Shown: positions 11,601 to 21,883 of the stretch, piece after piece
Layout: the number at the start of each line of letters is the position of its first letter
How positions within the stretch are numbered: the first letter of the stretch is position 1
Assembly: GCA_025765595.1 (NCBI GenBank)
Contig: JAIVFH010000007.1
Location: forward strand, 124,001-188,000
Length of the DNA stretch: 64,000 bases
Source of the DNA: Obelidium mucronatum
Taxonomy: Eukaryota > Chytridiomycota > Chytridiomycetes > Chytridiales > Chytriomycetaceae
Direction of reading: 5' to 3'
Notes under the pieces: model-generated
Database searches by the model: none
Told to the model about the DNA's origin: nothing
What the model saw: the letters and a program-made list of their open reading frames with translations, nothing else
Program-made: the position numbers and the translations under genes

Positions 11601-12389
11601 CAGAAAGTTCTTGGTAGCAAAGGGCATTCATGTTGTTGAAGGAATGGGTGCAACCGAAGCTGCTGGAACCATCCTGACAGGTGTTCCTAAGTCTGGGCCC
11701 GGCCCAAGACGAGGAAGGTTGGATGACGCCTTTGCCTGGATTCCAAGTGACTTTGGAACCAGCGGCTGGCTGGCCATCTGAAAACATGGGAATGCTGGCA
11801 GTCAGCGCTCCTTCGGTATCCAAGCATGTTGTTTCTGCTCGTTCGGGAGAGAGTTGTGTGGGATTGGTTCCAAAGGACTTGTTGGCAGAGGATGGTCCTC
11901 TTCCGCACGGGCGATATTTTTGAGAAGAGAGTTGTAAGTCTCGGAGAAGGATCGGAGTTGGAGGAGTTCCGCTTTATTTCTCGAGCAGACGATGCAGTTA
12001 TGTTGAGGTGAGTTTTTTTTGACTATTCACAATACTCCTGACATCAAATTCTAATCTGCTTTCGACATTTCAGCACTGGTTTCGCTGTCGCTCCAAGGAT
12101 GCTGGAAGAAGCTCTTGTTGCTGACTTTGAGGAAATCACAGCCGCTTGTTTGCTTGGCGATTTTGGCGGAACCCCTCACCTGGTTCTTCAAGTCAATGCG
12201 GCCCAGTCTCTTCCATCTGGTGTTGAAATGGTGAAAAAGATTTCCTTCGACTGTGAGGAAATGTGCTCCAGAATTGCAGCTCAGGTGGAATCCGATGTTG
12301 TTGTCCTGGGATCCGACTTTGCTATTCCCCGCAGTGCCAAGAACACAATCTTGCGCGGTCTTCTTCGATCTACACTGTTTCAGAACTAG
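373..12389 (+). CDS. Aromatic ammonia-lyase / type I polyketide synthase / adenylating enzyme fusion (megasynthase)
   Basis: One multi-exon gene of about 3,700 codons. Order of domains: MIO-type aromatic amino-acid lyase (residues about 1-705), a Ser/Pro/acidic linker (about 705-830), KS, AT, decayed KS, remnant AT, DH, KR, ACP and a C-terminal ANL adenylation domain. The lyase-KS junction is continuous: the intron at 2507-2568 joins the lyase frame to a single open exon (2569-3395) that holds the lyase tail, the linker and the KS start. Introns read by eye are 1100-1169, 1322-1388, 2507-2568, 3396-3455, 3756-3817, 4835-4886, 6369-6412, 7334-7396, 8971-9028, 10473-10531, 10606-10661 and 12008-12073. 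Eight single-base frame corrections are needed, at about 4275, 7507, 9889, 10058, 10199, 10986, 11696 and 11899; most sit at short homopolymers. Known chemistry suggests a phenylpropanoid-primed polyketide; the actual product is unknown. Two or three separate genes are possible but less likely, because no stop codon or promoter-like gap separates the parts. Confidence 0.85.
3070..5830 (+). other. Domains: ketosynthase and acyltransferase (active-looking)
   Basis: The KS begins with AVAIVGIGCRYPDG and keeps the three catalytic sites: Cys in LTSACSSGG (codon about 3626), His in EAHATGT, and His in KSIVGHTEN. This marks a condensing domain with all its active residues. After a KS-AT linker, the AT starts with IVFVFPGQGS and has the serine-nucleophile motif GHSFGE (about 5058) and the AFHS segment near the second catalytic His. 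Substrate choice (malonyl or methylmalonyl) was not settled. A one-base frame correction is needed at the four-A run 4274-4277, just before the usual IPPTL segment. No ACP follows the AT, so this unit must use the ACP at the far end of the protein or one in trans. Confidence 0.85.
5905..7920 (+). other. Domains: decayed ketosynthase and truncated acyltransferase remnant
   Basis: A second KS fold starts with RIAVVGMAVRMPGG. It keeps a Cys at the nucleophile position (INGYCESSITML). Where an active KS has EAHGTGT it has LWGPTVPRPGD, and where an active KS has the GHxE motif it has GKIFQTGGIFG, so both catalytic histidines are gone. It is followed by a short region whose end reads like the C-terminus of an AT (LPLYVFDRQ, about 7880-7905) but which has no GHSxG motif. 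This looks like a duplicated KS-AT unit kept for structure. A one-base correction is needed at about 7507. The 6369-6412 intron in this part is only 44 bp. Confidence 0.75.
7960..8770 (+). other. Domain: dehydratase
   Basis: A product-template/DH hot-dog fold region. The first catalytic histidine is in WMVDHKLRNGKVILPG (about 8043-8090), which matches the family motif HxxxGxxxxP with one extra residue. The second half has the catalytic aspartate in HPTLLDACFHMM (about 8500-8530). Both residues are retained, so dehydration of beta-hydroxy intermediates is plausible. It lies between the AT remnant and the KR, the usual order in reducing type I PKSs. No methyltransferase or enoylreductase domain was seen between DH and KR, so partly reduced (unsaturated) chains would be expected. 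Confidence 0.75.
9460..10472 (+). other. Domains: ketoreductase and acyl carrier protein
   Basis: The KR has a Rossmann nucleotide site (LVTGGVGGLAKALA, about 9486) and the catalytic Ser (FTSSVAAAIG) and Tyr/Asn (GYVMANSVMDALA). The Tyr lies in a frame reached only by removing one base of the AAA run at 9888-9890. Further one-base corrections at about 10058 and 10199 carry the frame into the ACP. The ACP (10205-10440) has the phosphopantetheine serine in ELGVDSVSSVS (about 10306). Three corrections in about 310 bp is the densest cluster in the window; because all three are +1, the net change is a multiple of three. Confidence 0.8.
10662..12389 (+). other. Domain: C-terminal adenylate-forming (ANL/AMP-binding) domain
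   Basis: An ANL superfamily domain follows the ACP after two short introns. Visible motifs are a loop resembling the ATP P-loop (FLFSSSSVDGTSIKAARLTH, about 11170-11230; the usual Gly-rich form is altered but a Lys and the LTH ending remain), LTWLPFSHVMG, VEGMGATEAAGT, FRTGDIF (about 11901), ISRADDAVML, and an end segment IPRSAKNTILRGLL carrying the Lys expected near the C-terminus of the C-subdomain. One-base corrections are needed at about 10986 (missing base), 11696 and 11899. Known ANL domains activate carboxylic acids as acyl-AMP for loading on a carrier. Here the likely acid is the lyase product, which is inference. The gene ends with TAG at 12387-12389. Confidence 0.8.
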
Positions 12390-12578
12390 AGAGAGTAGAC
12401 GATTTTCTTTGTGTTCAATTTGATTTATTTCAGTTCTTTGTTGTCCTTATACTCTGTTCCATATGATTTATTTATAGAAGTGTGTAGAGAGTAAATAAAT
12501 GTACTTTTAAGTTTGTTGCTAGATAGCAGAACTGGGTGGGGTTTTTTCTGGTGTTTTAATTAAGTTCATTGAATTGTG
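12390..12578. other. Short spacer between the megasynthase and Rac1 genes
   Basis: A/T-rich 3' end of the synthase gene, with a GTAAATAAATG segment near 12490 that could serve as a polyadenylation signal, followed by the Rac1 promoter. No open reading frame of interest is seen. Confidence 0.4.
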
Positions 12579-13791
12579 ATGTCCATGTTGCCATCTATCA
12601 AATGCGTCGTTGTTGGTGACGGGTTGGTATTAAATGCTTTGCAGAACCAACTTCTTTCTCTACTCGGGATCGCTTGTTGAAGGATGAGGTGGCCACTAGC
12701 CCTCTTGATCAAATTGATGGTCATGGAACAGCAACAACGACACCCGCCTTCAGCATCGCCGCAACCTCCTTTCGCTGGATCGGTTGCTTCAATACCTGGT
12801 TGATCGGTGGGATGCTGGCTTGGAGGACTGGCTGGAGGAAATCAAAGTTTGGAGAGCTTGTAGCATCTGTCTTAAAACTCAATCAACCGATTGGGATCAG
12901 TCGATACAGTTACTAACCATCTACTTTTTCAAAACCTCTTTTTGTGGGCGATAGTGCTGTTGGCAAAACATGCTGTAAGTAACGTTTTATTGGCTTCGTG
13001 TTAGACTGTGTCGCTGATCGCAATGCCCCTCCACCCAGTGCTTATCAGCTATGCCACAAACACGTTTCCTGCGGAGTACATCCCCACAGTGTATGTTGTG
13101 CTTGTTGTTGTGCATGCGCAGCATTTTCCTTCGTGCAGATCACAAGCCTAAATTGGTTCTGAAAAATCAAAACAGCTTCGACAATTATTCAGCGATTGTG
13201 AAAGTCGACGGAAAGCAAATCAACTTGGTCTTGTGGGATACCGCTGGACAGGAAGACTACGACCGTTTGCGTCCCCTTTCGTACCCGCAGACAGACGTGT
13301 TTTTGGTTTGCTTCTCGCTTGTGAATCCATCGTCTTTCGAGAACGTGAAAGCAAAGGTTTGGAAGAATTTTTCTATCGTTATTGTCTGCGCTATCTTGTT
13401 TCACACTAAACATACTTTTAATTAAATAGTGGTATCCCGAAATCAGCCACCACTCCCCCAACTCCCCCATCATTCTGGTTGGAACCAAACTGGATTTGCG
13501 CGATGACCCAGAAATTTTGAACCGTCTTCGAAGCCACCGAATGTCTCCCGTCACTCATGAGGACGGCAAGAGGGTCGCGCGGGACATTGGCGCCGTGAAA
13601 TACCTTGAATGCTCCGCCTTGACGCAAAGAGGTTTGAAAAACGTGTTTGATGAGGCAATCAGAGCTGTGTTTTCACCGGCGCCTGCGAAGCGATCTGCGG
13701 GAAAGAGCAAGGACTGTGTTCTTTTGGTATGTTATGGCAAGCGTTTCAGCATAAGTCTCAAATCTGACGGGCTTTTTCCTCATGATAGTAA
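12579..13791 (+). CDS. rac1: Rac1-type Rho family GTPase
   Basis: A Rho-family small GTPase assembled from six exons. The G1 motif GDGAVGKT is rebuilt when the 332-bp intron 12623-12954 (TACTAAC branch site near 12911) is removed. Further introns are 12975-13038, 13091-13175, 13357-13429 and 13734-13788. Conserved parts are YIPTVFDNYSA (effector loop), [18 protein letters not shown] (switch II), GTKLDLRDD (G4) and [17 protein letters not shown] (G5). Trp in LWDTAGQ and Trp-Tyr after FENVKAK favour Rac over Cdc42. The protein ends in the CAAX box CVLL; its stop codon TAA is formed only after the last intron is spliced out. A final Leu predicts geranylgeranylation. Likely role: actin and polarity signalling and NADPH-oxidase control at membranes. 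Confidence 0.92.
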
Positions 13792-14118
13792 TTAATGCGT
13801 TCTCTGAAGGACGCAGTTCTCTTTTGTTTGTGAAATTCTTTTGTATGTCTGTCAACAGTTGTTGATTTGTGTGGACCCCAACATTTATCACCATGTATTC
13901 TTGAATATAAGTTCAATATTATCACTTAGTTTTCCCTATTTTTCGACGCCCAAGAAATCCTTCTTCTTTGTGGGATCGAAGGAGACGTTGGTAAAAAGAA
14001 GCAGATCAACCTAACTCTCGTATCACCCGGTTGATAAGATCGATTCAATAGATTTGCGGCAGGATTGGCTGTGGTTGTCGTTTTTTAAGTTACAAGTGAA
14101 AAAATCAAATAATTGTCG
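13792..14118. other. Intergenic region, Rac1 to IFT140
   Basis: About 330 bp holding the Rac1 3' end and the IFT140 promoter. A minus-strand frame here (13673-13894) is a shadow of the Rac1 end. No RNA gene or repeat was recognised. Confidence 0.35.
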
Positions 14119-17100
14119 ATGTGGGTGGAACGCGTTGTAGATGGATCATTCAGCGTGACTGCCGCACATGCTGTTTACAGTATTCTAGCAGCCGCAAACA
14201 AAGACGATGGATCAGTTTCTATTTTGTCTGAGGATCATGGTCAGTCCTGAGCCAATTTGCTCGCGTCTTGACTCTGACTCTTGAGTGATTCTAAACTTTA
14301 CGGCACACTCGAAGGATCAACAATCCTGAGTACGTCAGTGCAGCATCGCGAATCAAATGTGGTTAAGTTGCTTGTGGCATCCGTCAAAGAGGCTTTTGGC
14401 TGTAGGCTGGTCAACTGGTGAATGGTTTCTTCGGCTGATGATTCTTTGATTGGATGGGTGTTGAGACCTTGATTTTTAGGCACCGTCGGTGTGTGGTCAG
14501 ACACGGAAGAGGTTTTGAGAGAGGGAACTTCGCATAGCGCGGAAATTACGTGTTTGGAGTGGAATTCCACAGGGACAAGATTAATCAGTTGTGATGAGGT
14601 ATGTCCAAGTATTAAAGCAACGCGCGGATATATTAAGCTTCATTTCAAATACTAGGAAGGGGAAGTATTTGTCTGGAAAGTTGATTTGCGTGGTAAAATC
14701 AGCTCCATCTGCCAGTACCGACTCAAGGGATCTGTCTCGCAATGTTTCTTCCGCCGATCGATGGCAAAAACTGATAACAAGTGAGGGTTTCTTGTTTAAA
14801 TCTTATCTATTCTGTCAAAACTTACTATTCTTCGCCAGAATTCCAGAGTGTTCTTCTTTCTTTCTCTCCTGCAACTCTCTTGGAAAAATATTTTATGCTG
14901 ATGACTATGGGAAGATGCAGCGAATCTATTTCAACGACCTCAAAGATCCTTTCCATGAAACTGATGGATGCAAAAGACGAAATCGGCATCATAACTGAAG
15001 ACCTGATTTATTCGCAATACAGTCTCTCAAATGACGGAAAGATGAATGTAGAAACAGAAGTGAAAATAAGCACAGCAGGTTTCAATGATCCCAAGGTCCT
15101 GAAGATCAGTTGGATTGATGATGGCGGGATTATCGCCATCGTTTCTGGATCGTCAAAAATTCGAGTGCTAGATGTTGTTAATGAAGAAAGCACGATGCTC
15201 ACTTGCGGTTCGTTCTTTTTCGTAGGATTAAGGTTTATTGCTTTGGAGAATGAAATTTGTTTTTTTAACATATTCAGGGAAAGAGGATATATCCATAAAC
15301 TCAATCACATACTGTCCCGCGAAAAGCTTGTTTTGCGGTAATATCAAAATCAGTGGCGGCTTTTTCGTTTGTTTTTTTGACACTGATGTGATATTCCAGC
15401 GGGATCTACGGCGGGCTCTTGCTTCTTATGGAAATACCAAGTACCCGCTCCTCAAAAGTCGAAATCTAAAGCTGATATCGACTCATTGGCACAGAGATGG
15501 CAGGTGTGTTGAGAATTCGATAACTAGTTTTGCTTGTCTAAGATGTTGTAGATGCTGGTCAACCTGTCGGTAGAGGAAGCCCCAGAATCAATTATTTGGG
15601 GTGAGCGATAATTTAAGTATGAAAATGTTTCCAATATCATAACACTGAAGTTTTTAGGGGGATCTGGTACATCACTGATTGTCAGAGCAAAGTCATGCAT
15701 CAAGATATTTGAAGAGGAGAAAGTTTGCTGTGCTACTTATCAGGGCTACTCAATTCTTCAATTATCTGCGTCGGTTCTCCGTATTTTCAAGGCAGATGTA
15801 AGATTTAAGGTTGTTTAAGTTGGTTCAAAGTACTTATTGGCAAGCGCGACAGTCCATCCTTGAAATAGATGTTCAGGAAAAGGTGAAGAGGGTGGCTATT
15901 TCATCAAATGTATTTGCAGTTTCTACAGGAAATAGTTTACAAGTATTTGATTTCCCAGAAGGTTGTTTTTTAAGATGTCTTCATGTTCCAACTCACATCT
16001 TTGGTTGCATTTTCTTAAGACTTGACATCAGCGCGACTTCAGAGCTCGATTAACTCCGATTCTAGCTTGATCTGCATCGATGGCCAAAATGTGTTTGCTG
16101 CTTATTCCCAAAAAGTGGATATTTTCAACATGAATGGCTCCTTGAAAAGTACAGTGACAGTCGGGAATAGAGACGGAACTATTCGCTATATAGCTGCTTC
16201 AAATAACACAATAGCTATTGTAAGCGGTTATGATTCCTTTTCTTCGGGAACTTTTATTGACGTTTCATTACTTTTAGGTCACGTCCAAAGAGATTTTGAA
16301 AATGTACGATCTAACTCGCCGAGAACCACGATTTCTTACGTCAAAATCGTCACAGTGAGTTTTGGAATAGTCGGACGGAGGAAACTTTCCTCTGTAATTT
16401 ATTTACTCGATAGAGATAGTGTCCCAAATTTGAAGGTGATTCAAACCATGGCGTTGAATAAATCAGGAACGTTGGTTGCGTATACCGGGATTGCTGAATC
16501 TGAGGGTGAGCTGTAAAGGAAGATTTGTTCCAAGGGGAAGATTTTAAATGAATTTCGAATCCAGAGATATGCAACTATATTCTCATTTACAGCTTGGAGA
16601 AAGACTTTTTCTTCAACTACGACATGCGCGAGTTTAATACTAATGTGGGTTTTTTTTGGAGAGATCCTTATACTTACACCTTCTATTTTTCTAGCCAGTG
16701 GCGATCAGTTGGGGATGTGTTGACCAAAGAATCCTAGTTTGCGAAACAAGCAACGATGAGGTGGTTTTTTTTTTCGTGTTCAAAATCGCTGTACTCAACA
16801 TTTTCCTTGTAAGATCTTCACATTCTTTGTATCATACGAACATGGGATCATATTCCACGACCGTTATATGAAACCATCTGATGCAGGTCCTTTGATCGGA
16901 GTATCTATGCCGTTTCACTACTTTGTTTCAGTTAAGTTCAGTACCGACGGTACTGTACAAAGCTAAAGGTCAAAAAATAGGCTCCTACAGTATCCACAAC
17001 GTCCATCATTATCAAACCAGCTACAGACTTTATTGGTTTGGAGTATGCAGAATCTCATGTTGTTTCGGCAATCATTGAATTTTGCTATCAAGTGGATATT

Positions 17101-19680
17101 GACAATGTGGATGAAGCCTTCAAGGTATGAGAATTACAACTCCCTTGTTAAGTTTCTCAAATCGCGTAATTTACTTGCTACAAAGGCTTTGAATAAGGTT
17201 GAGAATGAACGCGTTTGGAAGAACTTGGCAAAGATCTGCGTTAAAAAGAGGAGAGTTGACGTGGCTACCAAGTGTCTGGCAAACATAAAACACGCAAAGG
17301 CGATTGGCGCTTTGCGCAGAGTGGATAACGAGTATTCTCTTGACCTGAAAGCAGCCGTTTTAGGCATATTCTTGGGTAATAAGCAATCGGCAAACTGAAA
17401 AAGTCTAAGTTTTACATAGATATGCCCGAAGAAGTCGAGGAAATTTACGAGAAAGCCAAGCGTTGGGATTTATTAAATATTTACTATCAGGTTTGATTTT
17501 GGACGCATCGATTCGGGTGCATGTATCATAGAGCTTACCTATTTTCTCTTTCCTTCAGGATTGTGGACAATGGGAGATGGCTTTAGAAGTAGCAACTACA
17601 CGTGATAGAATTAATCTTCGGACAACTTATGTCAAATTCGGCCGTTATCTCATGGACATTGGGGATAGAAGTGGAGCTATTGCGGCTTTTGAGAAGGGAC
17701 AAGCGCTATGGTACGGATTTAACGTTTGTACGTAATATTTTTTAACATATGTCTTAGCTCTCAAGTCCCTCAGCAAATCTTTCAATCCGAAACAGAACTC
17801 AAATCGTATGCCATTGACACACGTGATAAGGTTTTTAGAGATTTCCAGTATATGAATTTAATTCAACAACGAAAAACAGTCTCTGAAAAAATGGTGGGCT
17901 CAATACGAAGAAAGTCGCGGAAATCTAACTGAAGCGGCTAAATTCTATGAAGAGTCTGCGGATAGCCTCTCCATCGTTCGCCTCCATTGCGCTAACGGAA
18001 GAATTGGAAAGGCCATTGAATTTGCAAACAAGTCAGGGAAATCTGCTGGATTTTACCACATTGCACGATACTACGAACGAGAAAACAAGATTCCTGATGC
18101 GATTGAGTTCTATGGTCAAGCAAAATGTTATACGCAGGCGATCCGCCTCGCGAAAGAACACAACTTGATTAATCAACTGATTAATTTGGCTTTACAAGGG
18201 ACAGAGGCATCTATGCTAGATGTTGCAAAGTGTGTTAATAATCTTTTTTTTCTTGTTTAATCACTTGGTAGGCTAAATCTTTTTACCTTCTAGCTACTTG
18301 GAGCGTATTGGAGGAAACATTGACAAAGCCATCACACTATATCACCGCGCCGGGCAAACTTCGAAAGCAATTGATCTCTGCTTTCAAATCCGAGAATACC
18401 ATTTGCTGGATGAACTAGCGTCGACGCTTGGTCCTGGCACAGACCCCTGAACTACTTCACAAATGCGCCCGCTTCTTCATGGACAATGAGCAATTTGAGC
18501 ATGCAGTCACCCTCCTTACAACTGCCAAACAGTACCGCGATGCGCTTTCACTGTGCGTCGCCAAAAATATTACAATGACAGAAGACTTGGTTGATAGGCT
18601 GGGTGGATCAGGAGAGGACAGTGATGCTGATCCAGAATTTTTGAATCGGGTGGCTGAATTATGTATGCAACAGAAGCTGTATCATTTAGGCATGCAAAAA
18701 GTTCTCTCAGGTGAACCATCATGAAGTTGTGCTTAATATATTGCACGAAAGGTCTAAAAGCTTATTATTCAGGCCGGCGATAAAATTAAAGCCATGAAGT
18801 GTTTGCTCAAGTCAAATGATGTGGAACGAATCATATTCTTTGCCAGTTTAGTTTTATCTATTCGCGCTTGTTAATTGAAACTGACGCCGATATCTTTCCC
18901 ACGAAATAGATGTGTCCGGTCCAAAGCAGAAGGAGATATATGTTCATTGCAGGCCAATTTTCTGCAAACACTGGACTGGAGAAGCAACTCGAACGTTATG
19001 AAAGCAATAATTACTTTCTATTCAAAGGTAATTCCTTTTCATTAGTACAATAATGCATTCTTACGTTTGAATTTTCTCACAAAACAAGGCTCGTGCTTGG
19101 GAATCCCTATCTGGATTTTACGACTCATGTAGCCAAGTTGAAATTGATGAATATCAAAACTACGAAAAGGCACTCGGAGCTTTAAAAGAAAGCGCCAAAT
19201 GTTTCAGCAAGGCAAAAGAATCGCCGCAAACAGAAGAACGCTGTCAAGCTTCTTTTAACACGAATTGCATACATTGAAACATTTGTTACGGCTCGAGCAA
19301 GTAATGATCCAGCTGAGATGGTCGGAATCTGTGAGCAGTTGTTGGGAGAACCCGGAATCGATGTTAGTTCTTATTAAGCTTTCGGCAAATTTCTTCTTTC
19401 GACTAAAGTGGGAATGTATTCCAGAGAGCCATTCGAGTTGGTGACATTTTTGCGCTCATGATTGAGACTCATTTTTCACATGGAAATATGGCCAAAGCGC
19501 GTGAGTTGATGGTTGAGATGCAATCACGAATTTCATCCATGAACTTGGAGTACTACTTGGATGCAAGTATTTTGCGGTCATTGAGAAATTCAGATCCGTC
19601 CTTGGGGGTTTCAGGTTCTCGGTCTTCGCGACAAAGATGGCGGTGATGGCGATGAAGAAGAGATTGAAGAGGATTATTGA
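14119..19680 (+). CDS. IFT140: Intraflagellar transport protein IFT140 (IFT-A complex)
   Basis: A large multi-exon gene. The N-terminal half is WD40-like (for example [13 protein letters not shown] and [18 protein letters not shown], 14490-14598). The C-terminal half is TPR-like and closely follows IFT140: [122 protein letters not shown]. Exons are short and spread over 5.5 kb. The last exon needs one base removed from the GGGGG run near 19605, after which it ends in an acidic tail ([11 protein letters not shown]) like that of IFT140, with stop at 19678-19680. IFT140 acts in retrograde transport and membrane-protein entry in cilia. Its presence supports a flagellated life stage. Exact N-terminal exon limits are uncertain. 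Confidence 0.88.
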
Positions 19681-19767
19681 TAATGTACTGTCAAAAGAGC
19701 ATTTGATATAACAATATTTTTTATTCAAAATTTACCAGAAGATGTGTACGCAAATATTAAATAATTT

Positions 19768-21800
19768 TCAGAGTGAGCTCCTAATTTGGCGTCTCATCCA
19801 ATCACAGGTTTTGTTGAGAGAATACAATTCCAAGTCAAACACATTAAATCCGCGTTCAGGACGCTCAAAATACGCTGGATCGGCATATTCTTTGGTCCCA
19901 ACAAATGAATAAACCACCTCGTCATCTTTCTTGGGAAATTCCGCCATCAAGTCGCAATCCAGAACTACAAGACGGTTTGTCGTGGAATCAATTGCCAAAT
20001 TCTTGGGTTTCAAATCTCGATGACAAAAACGATTCTCAGACAAAAATTCAACATACTGCTCCAGTTGGATTATTAGAGACTGCCAAGTAACCGACGATAA
20101 GCAAGGAACCGACCCATACACATCTTCCAAAGGCGTGAATTGCCGAAATACAATAAGGTAGATTCCTCCGTCTGATTCCAGCAAGTTCCAATGGATCCAC
20201 TGTCACATTTCGTTCATCGGCGCGCATCAGTGGAGATTTGGATAATCGCTCAAGAAATTCCACTTCTGTTTGGGATCTGGATATTTTGATGACCACCTTT
20301 TCAGCCGAGTCACGTTTTTGTCCAAACAGAAAGTTGGAAATCGAGAATTCGCATTCGGGATGCAGTGTGACCAAATCATATCTGGACTGTAGTGTTTGTA
20401 ACCCCTTGTCATTGTTTACATCAATAACAGTCCCACTTCCTCCCAGATTGAGTCTTTTGTTGGCTTCCTTCAAAGAGGGCTGATTGAGGATGTCTGGGTA
20501 TCTCCAATCTTCCGCTTTAAATCCGACACAACGTTGGCAGCCAAAACACCATCGACCTCAGCTAAATGTTCGCGCGGCAAGTTACGCAAATGAAAAGCTA
20601 AAAGACACATGTCATAAGCAAGACACCGATCGTAGCGATACGCACGCTGGTACGCGAATCTTGAGTCACCGTTTTTATAAAAGATGAAGAGATCAAAAAA
20701 GGTTTCAGAAGCAATCAGGAAAGGACATGAAAACTGATCGTGCTTCAGAATATTAAGACATGGCTTCCCAATTTATACGAGACATGGTAAGCGAGTTTGA
20801 CTGTATCGGTGCTGAAGAACGCATTTGCTGTATCAAGATGGATTTTTTCTTCTCCGAGCAGCCAGTAGAATGCATTCTCCAATCCTCTCACAGATATATC
20901 AGACACCGGCTTCAAGTGAAAAGGAACATCACCATCTCGAGCCTTAAAATTCAAGGGAAAGTAGAACTCCTGAAATAGGAAAGATCCATGCTTGTTATTC
21001 GCAATAAGTACAATTCGAACAGTACTCTTTTAGCAGCATACCTTGTTTCTATTATAGCCCGATGTAGCCGCACGAGCAAATGACTCGTCGACAACAGGTG
21101 CGACGACAACGGCAGCCAAAGCAAGTTCAGAAAGATGAGACGGTAATGTGCCTTTTTGATTCAAGGATATGGTGTAGTACTGATTGATCTCTTGGTCACT
21201 TTCAAAAAGTGAATCACCTGTGTCAGCTTCAATGTCCCAGATGAGCCTATAAACGACAGTCCTCCCGCGGACCTTGTATTTTCCAAATACTGCAGTTGAT
21301 ATTTCCCTACCGTCGATGGTTTTACAGCTTCTTCGCTTCTCCAGGGTTACTTTGAATGAGTCCATTCGAATGTGAGGACAGTCTTCAGGCATCATGAATA
21401 TTCCATTGAGACCCAAGTCACTCTGAGTAAACAACAGCCTGCTTGAACATTCAAACACAACGCCCGTCTTTGGGAGTTCTGCTGTGCCATTTGAATCATC
21501 GCGAGCCCGTGCTGGAACCACAACGACAACTGGGTCGAGGCTCAAACAGCCAAGACCCTGCAGTGACTCATTGACCGCAAGGGCTTCTTTTGCGCTAAGC
21601 GATGCTTCGTTCTTGAAGACCTTAAGGCCCGAAGCAACAACTTGCTGTGGCTTCAACAGACTTTCATTCTTATTCCACACAGCCGTCTTAAAGTCATCAA
21701 CATCCCACGCGGGCATTGGCATAACTTTGCTCGATTCTGTATTTGGCAAGGCGCTGTGGTCAGGGTGGACAAGGCGGTACCAGATTGGGTGGGACATCAT
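19768..21800 (-). CDS. Crinkler-like protein with a C-terminal kinase-like domain (frame-disrupted)
   Basis: Read on the minus strand from MMSHPIWYRLVHPD. The first 100 residues resemble the Crinkler (CRN) N-terminal domain as seen in chytrids: WDVDDFKTAVWNKN, SGLKVFKNEA and a domain end in SLDPVVVVVP. After an intron near 21035-20970 come ENAFYWLLGEEKIHLDTANAFF, DRCLAYDMCLLAFHLRNLP and LNLGGSGTVIDV, then a protein-kinase-like end with HRDLKPKNLAID (catalytic loop) and VLDCDLM where DFG would be. The kinase region stops soon after VGTKEYADPAYF, so its C-lobe is short. Three single-base frame corrections are needed, at about 20775, 20523 and 20187. Either this is a decaying family member or the sequence has indels. 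CRN proteins of oomycetes and chytrids can act in host cells or in inter-organism conflict; the role here is not known. Confidence 0.65.
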
Positions 21801-21883
21801 TCGTTCGTAAAAAAAAATGTTATGAGGTTGTGAGGGGTGTGAAAACCGCACTCAGATCGTTATGTAGGGGAAACCCCACTTTT

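Noticed and set aside
12674..12916. An 80-codon open frame between Rac1 exons
   Set aside because: It is inside the first Rac1 intron; removing that intron rebuilds the conserved GDGAVGKT motif.
17832..17960. An apparent frameshift in IFT140
   Set aside because: A 48-bp GT-AG intron (17832-17879) joins the frames and restores the conserved KWWAQYEES segment, so no indel is needed.
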